From an uncultured Lachnospiraceae bacterium (lineage in GTDB: Bacteria; Bacillota; Clostridia; Lachnospirales; Lachnospiraceae): a DNA stretch of 64,000 bases. Position numbers and translations under genes: made by a program. The notes beneath the pieces were generated by a model, which saw nothing but the letters and a program-made list of their open reading frames with translations, searched no databases and was not told the origin of the DNA. This document shows, one piece after another, positions 26,172-35,150 of the stretch (position 1 is the first letter of the stretch; every line of letters begins with the position of its first letter). Location of the stretch: the NCBI GenBank assembly GCA_947625205.1, contig CANQNN010000003.1, forward strand, positions 1-64,000, in the 5' to 3' direction.

Positions 26172-27203
26172 CTACAGTACATCCGCAAAATGGACTCTGA
26201 GTTTTCTGAAAATGAGCGTACCGATACAGAACAGGCTGATCGTAAATATCCAGAAGTAGGTAGAGGAATAGAAATGCTCCCAGAACCACATTTTTTCATA
26301 GATAGCGCTTCTGTACCCATTGACGATGTACACAAGCGGATTCAGCTTGAAAAGCGTTTTCATATTATCCGTTTTAAGCATGGAAATATCCCAGAGAATA
26401 GGGGTAGCCCACATACCGATTTGAAGGGCGATATTAATGATCTGCTGCAGGTCCCGGATGAACACAACGAGCGCACAGGTAAGATAGCTCATACCCAGCA
26501 CGAGCAAAAACATACAAAGACTGTAATATAGTAACTGCAGTGTATATATACTCGGATAATAGCCGTAACCCACGGAAACCATAAGCAATATCACCACAAA
26601 AAAAACATGGATAAACGTTGCCGCGATCACTTTGATGATAGGTAGGATGCTGATATTAAACACTACTTTTTTCACAAGATAATTATATTCGATCAGCGCC
26701 ATAGTCCCCTGTGTGATCGCCTCGGAAAAATAAAACCACGGCACAAGCCCTGCAGTCAGGTACAGCACATAGGGCACATTCAGGCCGCTTGCCACAAGCT
26801 GGCTTCTGGTATCAAATACTTTGTCAAAAACGATCCAGTACATCACCACAGTGACTACCGGCTGTGCCATTGCCCACACAATGCCCAGATAAGACCCCGC
26901 ATACCGCTTCTTAAAATCATTCTTCGCAAGCTTCCAGATCAATTTCCTGCTCTGAAAAAGTTCCGCCGGGATCGTCATGATCCGGTCATAATATACTGCA
27001 AAAATAATGCAGGTAAAAGCGATCAGCACACAGCCGCTGATCTTTTTCATCTGTTCCGTCACGGGATCGGCAAGCGCGTTATGGTGATGAATGATGACAA
27101 AAGCCAAAATCAAACCAAGCCCCCAGAATATGGCTATTCCTGCGGGCTTTCCCAAATGTCTGACTCTGTGATCGAAATTATTCTTACGCTCTGCTTTCTT
27201 CAC
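26172..27203 (-). CDS. wzm: Polysaccharide ABC transporter permease
   Basis: 343 residues. An ABC-2 type permease of the Wzm/TagG family with about six membrane helices in the last 250 residues, preceded by an extra N-terminal segment of about 85 residues with two further hydrophobic stretches. The family signature KNDFKKRYAGSYLGIVWA is present near residue 94. It moves undecaprenyl-linked glycan across the membrane with Wzt. The start is GTG at 27203 after AGAGGATTTG. Its neighbours rmlC (38 bases upstream) and wzt (14 bases downstream) place it within the rml operon. The N-terminal extension is longer than in typical Wzm. Confidence 0.92.
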   Translation of the reverse strand: MKKAERKNNFDHRVRHLGKPAGIAIFWGLGLILAFVIIHHHNALADPVTEQMKKISGCVLIAFTCIIFAVYYDRIMTIPAELFQSRKLIWKLAKNDFKKRYAGSYLGIVWAMAQPVVTVVMYWIVFDKVFDTRSQLVASGLNVPYVLYLTAGLVPWFYFSEAITQGTMALIEYNYLVKKVVFNISILPIIKVIAATFIHVFFVVILLMVSVGYGYYPSIYTLQLLYYSLCMFLLVLGMSYLTCALVVFIRDLQQIINIALQIGMWATPILWDISMLKTDNMKTLFKLNPLVYIVNGYRSAIYEKMWFWEHFYSSTYFWIFTISLFCIGTLIFRKLRVHFADVL

Positions 27204-27241
27204 GCCAACAAATCCTCTGTCAATGATGCTCTTCGCTCCGG

Positions 27242-27805
27242 CTATCTGCGGTAGCTTGCAGTAAACTCTGCAAAGCTTCCGTTGCGGAGATCCTTATCGG
27301 ACAGGATGGGCTGCGCGCCGACCGCTACCGGCCAGTTCACACCGATGTCCGGATCGTTCCAGATAATACCGCCCTCATCGTTAGGATGATAAAAATCCGT
27401 ACATTTGTATGCAAACTCAGCATAATCGGACACCACATAGAAGCCGTGGGCAAAATTCTTCGGAACAAAAAACTGTTTCTTATTCTCTTCCGACAAAAGC
27501 ACGCCATACCACTTGCCGTAAGTAGCGGAGCCCTGCCGCAGATCCACCGCGACGTCAAAGACTTCCCCCCGCAGAACGCGCACAAGCTTGTCCTGCGGAT
27601 AATTGATCTGAAAATGCAGTCCCCTCAGCACGCCTCCTCTGGATGCGGACTGATTATCCTGCACAAATATCTGATCGATCCCCGCCGCCTTATAATCATT
27701 ATAGTTGTAAGTCTCCATGAAATAACCGCGGGCATCCTCAAATACGGTCGGTGTGATCACCTTAAGCCCTTCGATCTCACATGTTTCCACTGTTATCTTT
27801 CCCAT
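27242..27805 (-). CDS. rmlC: dTDP-4-dehydrorhamnose 3,5-epimerase
   Basis: 187 residues, typical length. It epimerises dTDP-4-keto-6-deoxyglucose at C3 and C5 on the way to dTDP-L-rhamnose. The cupin fold shows DARGYFMETYN, NQSASRGGVLRGLHFQ with the catalytic His, and PKNFAHGFYVVSD with the second conserved His. The ATG at 27805 (MGKITVET) is preferred over 27829 because it has an AGG site and matches the family start. It lies between the GH25 lysozyme and wzm in the same operon. RmlD, the reductase for the last step, is not in this window. Confidence 0.96.
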   Translation of the reverse strand: MGKITVETCEIEGLKVITPTVFEDARGYFMETYNYNDYKAAGIDQIFVQDNQSASRGGVLRGLHFQINYPQDKLVRVLRGEVFDVAVDLRQGSATYGKWYGVLLSEENKKQFFVPKNFAHGFYVVSDYAEFAYKCTDFYHPNDEGGIIWNDPDIGVNWPVAVGAQPILSDKDLRNGSFAEFTASYRR

Positions 27806-27847
27806 AATACCTATATCCTTTCCGATCATTCTACTGCCGCTGGCGCA

Positions 27848-29188
27848 TTACCGGTCCACCGTCGGCACATTGCCGCTGTCGCCGTCAACAATTCCCGAAT
27901 ACCCCGCTGCGCCTCTGGCATGATCAACAGATGTATCTATATTCATATAACACAGGTTCAGATCCACCTTCGTCTCTATACCGTCCACAGTGCCTCTGGA
28001 TGTATACTGCCACATATCATAATATTGATCGTAAGAAGGCGCGTCCGCGTATTCCGCAAGCCATATGTTGTATTGTGACAGTTGTGTCACATCTATCCTG
28101 TCATTCAGCCAGTTCTTCGACGCATAGACGCCCGCCTCATAACCGGAAGCAGCGATCGTCTCCAGAAAAGCCTTGTGGAACTGTGTGCGCTGCTCCGCAT
28201 CAAGCTGATCCGCCCTACCCGATCCGCCCGCGCTCTCGCTGTCGAGAAATACCGGATAATCCACATCATAATCCCCGATGAGGCTGATCACCATACTGGC
28301 CTCTTCTATCGCTTCCACCTCTGTGATGGCCTGCGTATAAAAATATACGCCCACAGGAATACCCGCCGCAACAGCGCCCTTGATGTTCGACTCGAACATA
28401 GGATCCAGTATCAGCGCGCCGCTCATGGCGCCCCGGTATCCGCAGCGAATAATGGCAAATTCCACGCCGGCATCCTTTACCTTCTGCCAGTCAATAGACT
28501 GATTCCATTTCGATACATCGATCCCCAGTCTTCCGTTACCGAATTCCAGATCCGTGTTCTCGCTCCCGTCTGCCGAATCCGCCGCGCTGTTGACAAAGGT
28601 ATCTTCCTTCTCCGCATCAACGTCATTCTCTGTCAGGATCATATATTCTATGTCGTCAAGGACACGGTATTCTACCTGCTGTCTCACCTGAATGGTATTG
28701 ACCGTATTGGGGACGATGTACCCCTGGACCTCCACCAGCGAGACGCTGTATTCTCCGGCACGCAGTCCGTCCAGATAGATAATGCCGTCCTCGTCCGTGT
28801 CAGTATACTCCCCAAGCTCCTGTATCTGTACCGTAAACGGAACCCCGGTCACCAGTCTGCCCGCGCTGTCCACTATCATGATCCTGAGGTCCTTTGCCAC
28901 GGAGCTCATGATCATAGAGACTCTTCTTCCGGAATAACTCTCTATACTTTTGAACCGGACTTCAGGATCGAAAAAAGTCTCATCGCGCAGGAAAGCCGAC
29001 AGATCATTTCCGTTTGGCGCCGGTTCGGCGCCTTCCTCCATAGAGGCTGCCTCTTCAGCCTGTCCGCTTTCGGCCAGACCGAGCTTCTGCTTCACGGTAT
29101 CAGGATTTAACGCCGCTATCACGCCTATCAGTACCGCAAACATAGCGATCATGGCAATCAGCATTGTACGCATTTTCTTAGAGTCCAT
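27848..29188 (-). CDS. Membrane-anchored GH25 lysozyme with SpaA-like domain
   Basis: 446 residues. One N-terminal membrane helix (8-27), a linker, a prealbumin/SpaA-like domain (about 100-180, [18 protein letters not shown]) and a C-terminal GH25 lysozyme domain (about 220-430). GH25 signs are [10 protein letters not shown] with catalytic Asp, [18 protein letters not shown] with the acidic pair and [10 protein letters not shown]. It would cut peptidoglycan glycan strands outside the cell. The ATG at 29188 lies inside the end of rmlA (11-base overlap) with GAGG before it, so translation is coupled to the rhamnose gene. Its parallel with the 1003-residue GH25 protein suggests paralogy. Confidence 0.92.
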   Translation of the reverse strand: MDSKKMRTMLIAMIAMFAVLIGVIAALNPDTVKQKLGLAESGQAEEAASMEEGAEPAPNGNDLSAFLRDETFFDPEVRFKSIESYSGRRVSMIMSSVAKDLRIMIVDSAGRLVTGVPFTVQIQELGEYTDTDEDGIIYLDGLRAGEYSVSLVEVQGYIVPNTVNTIQVRQQVEYRVLDDIEYMILTENDVDAEKEDTFVNSAADSADGSENTDLEFGNGRLGIDVSKWNQSIDWQKVKDAGVEFAIIRCGYRGAMSGALILDPMFESNIKGAVAAGIPVGVYFYTQAITEVEAIEEASMVISLIGDYDVDYPVFLDSESAGGSGRADQLDAEQRTQFHKAFLETIAASGYEAGVYASKNWLNDRIDVTQLSQYNIWLAEYADAPSYDQYYDMWQYTSRGTVDGIETKVDLNLCYMNIDTSVDHARGAAGYSGIVDGDSGNVPTVDR

Positions 29189-30047
29189 TGGCAACCTCAA
29201 CCAGATATTGGCCGTACGCCGTCTTCATCAGCGGCTCAGCCAGTTTAAGCAGTTGTTCTCTTGTGATAAAGCCTCTCTTGTAAGCGATTTCCTCTATGCA
29301 GGAAATGTATAAGCCCTGCCTCTTCTGAAAAGCTGCAACAAAATCCGCGGCGTCCAGCAAAGAGTCGTGATTACCCGTATCCAGCCATGCGAAGCCGCGC
29401 CCCAGCGTCTCCACGCAAAGCTCCCCTCTGCTCAGATACGCATTGTTGATACTTGTGATCTCTATCTCCCCTCTTGCCGAAGGCTTCACATTTGCAGCAA
29501 TGTCCACTACCTTATTGTCATAGAAATAAAGACCCGGCACCGCATAATTACTCTTGGGATTCTGCGGTTTCTCCTCTATGGAAAGCGCCCTGCCGTTCTC
29601 GTCGAACTCCACCACCCCATACTCCCTGGGATCTCTGACGTAATATCCGAAAATAGTCGCTCCCGACTTCCTGTCCGCCACTTCCCTGAGGATCCTGGAA
29701 AAGCTTTGTCCGTAAAAAATATTGTCGCCCAGAACTAACGCCACGTTGTCCGACCCTATAAAGTCGGCGCCGATGATAAACGCATCCGCAAGCCCCCTGG
29801 GATATTCCTGTATGGCATACTCCATTCTAAGGCCAAGCTGTTCACCGGTTCCGAATAATTCCTTAAAGGCCGGCAAGTCCCGCGGCGTCGATATGATCAG
29901 TATATCTCTTATTCCCGCCAGCATAAGAATGGACAGCGGATAATAGATCATCGGTTTGTCATATACCGGCATGATCTGTTTGGAAATTGCTTTGGTGAGC
30001 GGATACAGCCGTGTGCCTGAGCCGCCCGCAAGTATGATGCCCTTCAT
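29178..30047 (-). CDS. rmlA: Glucose-1-phosphate thymidylyltransferase
   Basis: 289 residues, typical. It makes dTDP-glucose from glucose-1-phosphate and dTTP, the first step of the dTDP-rhamnose pathway. [18 protein letters not shown] is the nucleotide-binding start; [43 protein letters not shown] and [12 protein letters not shown] are all as in RmlA. AGGAG precedes the ATG. It lies 34 bases after rmlB, and its last codons overlap the following GH25 gene. Confidence 0.97.
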   Translation of the reverse strand: MKGIILAGGSGTRLYPLTKAISKQIMPVYDKPMIYYPLSILMLAGIRDILIISTPRDLPAFKELFGTGEQLGLRMEYAIQEYPRGLADAFIIGADFIGSDNVALVLGDNIFYGQSFSRILREVADRKSGATIFGYYVRDPREYGVVEFDENGRALSIEEKPQNPKSNYAVPGLYFYDNKVVDIAANVKPSARGEIEITSINNAYLSRGELCVETLGRGFAWLDTGNHDSLLDAADFVAAFQKRQGLYISCIEEIAYKRGFITREQLLKLAEPLMKTAYGQYLVEVANGL

Positions 30048-30081
30048 ATTGTCTCCTGTCCCGTATCCCGTTCTTTCGGGG

Positions 30082-31161
30082 TCACTGTTTATACATTTCC
30101 TCGTAATATTTCTGATAATCGCCGCTCGTTACGTTACGCATCCAGTCCTCATGCTCAAAAAACCATTGTATTGTCCGGCGGATCCCTTCTTTAAACATCG
30201 TCTCCGGCTCCCATCCGATCTCGGATTTGATCTTATCCGGCGCTATGGCATATCTTCGATCGTGACCTTTGCGGTCCTCCACGTACGTGATCAGATCTTC
30301 GCTGACAAGCGCCTTGCGCGGATCATCGTCCGGCAACATCTCCTGCAGAGTCTCTATAATGATCCTGATAATTTCAATATTCTGCTTTTCATTGTGGCCG
30401 CCCACATTGTAGGTCTCAAACAACCGCCCCTTCTCCTGCACCATATCGATCGCCTTGGCATGATCTTCCACATAGAGCCAATCCCGAACGTTCTTACCGT
30501 CCCCGTATACGGGCAGTTTTTTGCCCTGAAGCGCATTGTTGATAATAAGCGGTATCAGCTTCTCCGGGAACTGGTACGGTCCGTAGTTGTTGGAACAGTT
30601 GGTGATATTGGCCGGAAATTTGTAAGTATCCATATACGCTTTCACAAGCATATCAGAGCCCGCCTTGCTAGCGGAATAAGGGCTGTGGGGGGCATAAGGC
30701 GTTGTCTCATAGAAATACCCTCCGTCCTCGTCCAGTGAGCCGTACACTTCATCGGTAGACACATGCAAAAACTTCTTATCCGGCTTATAGCTTCCGTCCG
30801 GCAGCTCCCATGCCGCCCTGGCGCAGTTTAACATCACTGCCGTCCCGAGCACATTGGTCTGTACAAAGATCTCCGGATTTCTAATGCTTCTGTCCACATG
30901 GCTTTCCGCCGCGAAATGGACGACCCGGTCAATATCGTTCTTGGCAAAAATATCCGCTATGGCGTCTTTGTCGCATATATCGGCTTTGATGAAGGTGTAA
31001 TTATCCCTGTCCTCCACATCCTTAAGATTTTCCAGATTACCCGCATAAGTCAGAGCGTCCACATTGATGATGCGAATATCTTTATCATATTTGGCAAACA
31101 TATAGTGAATATAATTAGAGCCGATAAAACCGGCGCCTCCCGTTACAAGGTAAGTTCTCAT
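30082..31161 (-). CDS. rmlB: dTDP-glucose 4,6-dehydratase
   Basis: 359 residues. An extended short-chain dehydrogenase with NAD loop [10 protein letters not shown] (8-17), STDEVYGSL with the catalytic Asp137/Glu138 and YSASK (Tyr162, Lys166). It converts dTDP-glucose to dTDP-4-keto-6-deoxyglucose. It is the first gene of a nine-gene minus-strand operon that extends to 18347. A promoter lies upstream and GAAGGAGAG precedes the ATG. Confidence 0.97.
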   Translation of the reverse strand: MRTYLVTGGAGFIGSNYIHYMFAKYDKDIRIINVDALTYAGNLENLKDVEDRDNYTFIKADICDKDAIADIFAKNDIDRVVHFAAESHVDRSIRNPEIFVQTNVLGTAVMLNCARAAWELPDGSYKPDKKFLHVSTDEVYGSLDEDGGYFYETTPYAPHSPYSASKAGSDMLVKAYMDTYKFPANITNCSNNYGPYQFPEKLIPLIINNALQGKKLPVYGDGKNVRDWLYVEDHAKAIDMVQEKGRLFETYNVGGHNEKQNIEIIRIIIETLQEMLPDDDPRKALVSEDLITYVEDRKGHDRRYAIAPDKIKSEIGWEPETMFKEGIRRTIQWFFEHEDWMRNVTSGDYQKYYEEMYKQ

Positions 31162-31195
31162 CCAATCTCTCCTTCAGGTATTTTCTTATCTGTCT

Positions 31196-31224
31196 ATTGT
31201 ACTATGTATGCGCGCACAACGCAA
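31196..31224 (-). promoter_or_regulatory. Predicted promoter of the rmlB operon
   Basis: On the minus strand TTGCGT (31219-31224), a 17-base spacer and TACAAT (31196-31201), about 35 bases before the rmlB start. A G/C-rich hairpin without a U-run lies between this promoter and the upstream lysozyme stop, so some read-through is possible. Confidence 0.65.
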
Positions 31225-31262
31225 GCGGCGTCGGATTTTTGCCCCCGGCGCCACTTACCTTC

Positions 31263-34200
31263 TTAATAGCCCATATAGCTTATGTTCATGTCCACATTGC
31301 CGCTGATGCCGCTGACCTTACCTTTGGAGGAATACTGCCACATGTCGTATTTGGTAGCCGTATATGTCGGTGCGCTGGCATACTGTGCAAGCCATATCTT
31401 ATATCCGGTCAGGCTTCCCGTATTGATCTTCTCCGTAAACCATGTCTTGTTCGCATAGACGCCCGCCGAATAGCCGGAATTCTGCACGGTCGCGCAGAAC
31501 GCCTTACATACAGCCGTCCGCATCTCTTTGCTTACGCCGTCTCCACGACCGCCGCTGGATTCAACGTCTAAGAAAATAGGATAATTCAGACCGTATCCGC
31601 TGGCCAGGCCGACTGCCATAGACGCTTCCTCCACCGCCTCAACTTCATTGACTGCCTGACTGAAGAAATACAGTCCAACCTTTAATCCCGCAGCCTTCGC
31701 GCCCTTAATGTTGCTTCTGAACTTCGGGTCTTCAATCAGAGCACCGGTGGAAGAGCCTCTGTAACCGCACCGGATAATAACGTAGGATACGCCGGAATTC
31801 TTCACTGCGTTCCAGTCAATGTTCCCGTTCCATTTGGAAACATCGATCCCCATCGAGCCCGAACCGGAGGACAGCCTGCCATCGCTGCCAAACGTATATT
31901 TCGCGCCCTGGATGACCTGGTCACCCGTCACGTAGTTGCCGTTCTTGTCAAAGAAATATACGCTGCCGTCTATTGTCTGCCACCCTGTATAGAAATACAG
32001 CGCTCTCTGGAGATAAAACTTCATACCGTCCACATAATAATCGGCGTAGGTAGCCTGCCTGAACTGACCGTCCAGCTTTACATAAACCTGATTACCGTTC
32101 TTATCTTTTAAGAGTGTCTTGTTATCGCCCCGCTTATCGTTCACCACCGTCACTTTCCATGTGGAGGATGCATCGCCGCACTTGGCCGTAATGGTTGCCT
32201 CACCGGCTTTGATACCTTTGAAATTCGCCGTTGTTGCATTCTGGCTTTCGATCTTAAGGATACTCTCATCACTGCTTGTCCACGAGATCGCACCGCCTTC
32301 AGGAGTGGTCTTACCGCTCACGGACGCCGTTGCATTGATATTGACAGAGTTCGCGCCGCTTATGGCGATCGCCGTATATTTGACGTTCTCTACCGTGACT
32401 TCCTTTGTTGCCGCTGCGGCTGCGTTATCGCAATTCGCGGTTATCGTGGCCTTACCCGCGGCTTTCGCCGTCATCTTTCCGGTACTCTCCTCTATCGCAA
32501 GAATGTTTGCATCATTGGTGCTCCATTTGATCGTACCGCCCGCCGGGTCCGTTGTCGCCACGGCCTGCGCCGTACCGCCCACCGTCATTGTGGCGGGGCA
32601 GTCGGTGATGGTGATGGTGTAGGACACGGGTTTCGCAGCTGCTTCTGTTCCTTTGCACGCATTGATATTGGCTTTGCACGCCTCGCAGTCATCCCTCTGT
32701 TTCTTATCTGCCGTACACTTAACGCCTTCGGCATCGCAGATACACTCCGGCAGCTCAACGGGCTGCTTCGTCCCCTGGCACTGGGTGTAATCATTCTGAC
32801 ACACCGTACAGCCTTCCTTACGCTGCGATTCCGTACACTTTTCATCATCCGCCCCGCATATACAGGTTTCAGCTGTCCGGGGACTGCATTGCGTATGGTC
32901 ATTTTGACACACACTGCACTCCGAGTTCTGCCCGGCCTCAGCGTCCGCGCACTGCACCGTACACGTGCAGCTGTCGGGACCGGTCGCCGCCAACAGCATC
33001 ATCCCGCTGTGCGCGGCGATCCTATTTAGGACGCCCGACGCGTTTAGCGTAAACGTTGCGGGGTCCGGTATCGTGTCTTTGCCTATTTCCTGATAGTTAT
33101 CATCGGAATTCAAAGGTGTCTTTGTGGATTCCACCCACTCTATCGTATCCTGAAGCGCCGACTCCTGTGCCGTGTCCTGTTTCGCGGTATCTTCAACCGC
33201 CGCGTTGACTTCCGCCTCTGTCTTGACCTCATCCTGGACTTCTACCTTCTTATAAGCAATGGTATCAGTAACCTTAACGCTCGTAGCGGCGGCCGGGAGA
33301 ATATAATCATCGTACTCACCCTCTTTAAATGGCTTCGCCGTCACCTTATAGGTTCCCGCTTCAAGCCCCGTCTGATAGATGATTCCGTCTTTGTCGTCAT
33401 CCTTCAGTTCAAAGGTTTTCTTTCCGTTTGACACTTCCACGGCAAACGGCACACCGCCGATCAGTTTACCGGTCGCTTTGTTCACAAACTTGATCTTCAG
33501 GTCAGACTGCACGGAGGTCAGATTTATCGTTACTTCAATGCCCTTATCCTGGTCTTCCTGTTCCTGTGCTGCGTCCTCCGGTTCTTCCAGATCGATCATG
33601 GACGCCAGCCTTGCCGATTCGGATACGGCGACAAGACCACTCTCACCGATCACAGAGATACCTTCCACCTGCTCGCCGACCGCCGCGAATGTCTCAACCT
33701 GTTTTGCAACGGTCTTAGCGTTCACATAGAGAGAACCGGATATGATGACGCCGGCGATCACAACGATTCCAAGCATAGCCACGATCATATCCAGGGTGCT
33801 CATCTGCGCCAGATAACGCTTAAAGCGTACTAGCACGCCTCCTTCATCGTCATAGTCGTCATCCTCATCTTCATAGTCTTCATCATCGTCTTCATCTACA
33901 TCATAGTCCTCGTCGTCTTCGTCATCTTCATCATCTACTTCATAATCTTCGTCATCTACTTCATAATCTTCATCGTCTTCTTCGTCGTCTTCGTCTTCAT
34001 CTACTTCATAGTCTTCGTCATCTTCTTCGTCGTCTTCGTCTTCATCTTCATAGTCTTCATCATCGTCCGCCGGATCTTCATCAAACCTCGCACTCGATGC
34101 TTTATGTCCGCTCTGATAAGCCTCTATCGCCTCATCGTCAAGGCTCAGGAATTCAAGCGTATCATCCGTTACGCTGTCTTCATCCTCTTCATCAAATCTG

Positions 34201-34274
34201 TCATCCTCCACAAATTCCTCAAATGACAAGTTCCTGCGCACTTTTTTTCTACTTTTTTTCCTGCTGTCCTTCAT
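31263..34274 (-). CDS. Large membrane-anchored GH25 lysozyme with acidic tail, Cys-rich repeats and Ig-like domains
   Basis: 1003 residues. In order: basic start, an extremely acidic Asp/Glu/Tyr tract (65-145), one membrane helix (161-183), a SpaA-like domain (257-345), a Cys-rich region of three repeats (436-541), two Big_2-type Ig-like domains (550-630 and 632-712), choline-binding-like aromatic repeats (about 755-800, YFYTGWQTIDGSVYFFD) and a GH25 lysozyme domain (808-1003) with GIDVSKWN and YPIFLDVESSGG. The acidic tract should face the cytoplasm and the rest the outside. It would act on peptidoglycan, perhaps during glycan attachment. CGGAGGAAAT precedes the ATG, and a promoter with an internal palindrome lies upstream. 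No sortase signal is present. Confidence 0.93.
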   Translation of the reverse strand: MKDSRKKSRKKVRRNLSFEEFVEDDRFDEEDEDSVTDDTLEFLSLDDEAIEAYQSGHKASSARFDEDPADDDEDYEDEDEDDEEDDEDYEVDEDEDDEEDDEDYEVDDEDYEVDDEDDEDDEDYDVDEDDDEDYEDEDDDYDDEGGVLVRFKRYLAQMSTLDMIVAMLGIVVIAGVIISGSLYVNAKTVAKQVETFAAVGEQVEGISVIGESGLVAVSESARLASMIDLEEPEDAAQEQEDQDKGIEVTINLTSVQSDLKIKFVNKATGKLIGGVPFAVEVSNGKKTFELKDDDKDGIIYQTGLEAGTYKVTAKPFKEGEYDDYILPAAATSVKVTDTIAYKKVEVQDEVKTEAEVNAAVEDTAKQDTAQESALQDTIEWVESTKTPLNSDDNYQEIGKDTIPDPATFTLNASGVLNRIAAHSGMMLLAATGPDSCTCTVQCADAEAGQNSECSVCQNDHTQCSPRTAETCICGADDEKCTESQRKEGCTVCQNDYTQCQGTKQPVELPECICDAEGVKCTADKKQRDDCEACKANINACKGTEAAAKPVSYTITITDCPATMTVGGTAQAVATTDPAGGTIKWSTNDANILAIEESTGKMTAKAAGKATITANCDNAAAAATKEVTVENVKYTAIAISGANSVNINATASVSGKTTPEGGAISWTSSDESILKIESQNATTANFKGIKAGEATITAKCGDASSTWKVTVVNDKRGDNKTLLKDKNGNQVYVKLDGQFRQATYADYYVDGMKFYLQRALYFYTGWQTIDGSVYFFDKNGNYVTGDQVIQGAKYTFGSDGRLSSGSGSMGIDVSKWNGNIDWNAVKNSGVSYVIIRCGYRGSSTGALIEDPKFRSNIKGAKAAGLKVGLYFFSQAVNEVEAVEEASMAVGLASGYGLNYPIFLDVESSGGRGDGVSKEMRTAVCKAFCATVQNSGYSAGVYANKTWFTEKINTGSLTGYKIWLAQYASAPTYTATKYDMWQYSSKGKVSGISGNVDMNISYMGY
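33840..34080 (-). repeat. Low-complexity GAA/GAT repeat coding an acidic tract
   Basis: Imperfect short repeats of CTTCAT/CATCGTC type on the plus strand encode units such as DEDDEEDDEDYEVD in the lysozyme tail. Such DNA can expand or contract by slippage in steps of three bases. Confidence 0.8.
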
Positions 34275-34382
34275 ATTTCCTCCGTTCCGTATCCGCCCGT
34301 TACGGCGAACCGTCAGTCGAGTCTTAGGCCGCTGTGATCCGTAGCCTTATGTAAACCCTTAATTTTTTAACAATTTTGTAAC

Positions 34383-34411
34383 ATTATATCATAGAACTAT
34401 GATAACATCAA
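34383..34411 (-). promoter_or_regulatory. Promoter of the large lysozyme gene with an embedded palindrome
   Basis: On the minus strand TTGATG (34406-34411), a 17-base spacer and TATAAT (34383-34388). TATCATAG and CTATGATA (34387-34404) form a perfect inverted repeat that fills the spacer and touches the -10 box, a classic repressor position. It lies in the 323-base divergent gap 34275-34597. Confidence 0.65.
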
Positions 34412-34512
34412 GGGTGTTTATAATTCTTCCGAATTTGGTAAGATTTACATAATATTTGTATTTTTGCGCGATATTTAACATCGCTCAAACCGCCATATTC
34501 CCTTAAAATGCC

Positions 34513-34541
34513 TTGACTTTACCTCCCATAACTGACACAAT
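34513..34541 (+). promoter_or_regulatory. Candidate promoter of the zinc-ribbon gene
   Basis: TTGACT (34513-34518), a 17-base spacer and CACAAT (34536-34541), 56 bases before the start. The -10 box is poor. Confidence 0.4.
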
Positions 34542-34597
34542 ACAAGTGCAACCTTACAATTTCAACATTCATTTTATTGGGAAAAGGGGATTTTACT

Positions 34598-34921
34598 ATG
34601 ATGTACATGCATTATTGTAAGCGTTGCCACCGGGTCTATATGCTAAATGGACATAAGCAAAAGTGTCCGAAGTGCCGTGAGCAGATCACGGAACTGAAAA
34701 TCACTTACATGGATTATGTCACCATGGATATGGATGCGCGGGAACAGCTGAGCAGCTGCTGTGCGGATGAAGAGCAGCTGCAGAAGTTAAGTACTACATA
34801 CCGTATGTACAAATACAGTAAATGGTACAAAGAGCTAAACGAACAGCTTCCGCAGACAACGATCATAACGTATCCGATAGCAGACAGGACCCCGATGGAA
34901 AACGCCGTGTCCATGGTCTGA
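34598..34921 (+). CDS. Small zinc-ribbon protein of unknown function
   Basis: 107 residues from the ATG at 34598, which has AAGGGG before it; an upstream TTG at 34577 is less likely. Two CxxC pairs, CKRC and CPKC, separated by about 16 residues, form a likely zinc ribbon at the N-terminus. The rest is polar and helical with a Tyr/Lys-rich patch (YRMYKYSKWYKEL). No membrane helix or signal peptide. It stands alone between the divergent lysozyme gene and a downstream SGNH gene and has its own terminator. I do not recognise the family; nucleic-acid or protein binding is possible. Confidence 0.75.
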   Translation: MMYMHYCKRCHRVYMLNGHKQKCPKCREQITELKITYMDYVTMDMDAREQLSSCCADEEQLQKLSTTYRMYKYSKWYKELNEQLPQTTIITYPIADRTPMENAVSMV

Positions 34922-34943
34922 CTACCATGTGACGCACTTATTC

Positions 34944-34983
34944 AAGAGCGCCGTTGAGAATCTTATTTTTCGACAGCGCTCTT
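34944..34983 (+). terminator. Hairpin after the zinc-ribbon gene
   Basis: AAGAGCGC (34944-34951) and GCGCTCTT (34976-34983) form an 8-bp stem with a 24-base loop followed by TTCCTTT. The long loop makes it a moderate terminator candidate. Confidence 0.5.
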
Positions 34984-35150
34984 TTCCTTTGGTTCTTCTG
35001 CAGTCCTCATTCAGTCCCGTTTAAGGGCAATAAAATAAATGCCCCCAAAAAGAAAGATTTTATTAAAATATCAGGAATACATGGATTTTTGGACAAGTTC
35101 ATAGTAAAATAAACAGGAAAAGGAAATACTTTCCGTCAAAGGAGGATACT

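Noticed and set aside
28082-29110. 342-codon open frame on the plus strand
   Set aside because: Antisense to the GH25 lysozyme gene; no domain seen.
33840-34080. CRISPR-like short repeats
   Set aside because: The repeats are trinucleotide-based, lie in one coding frame and have no spacers.
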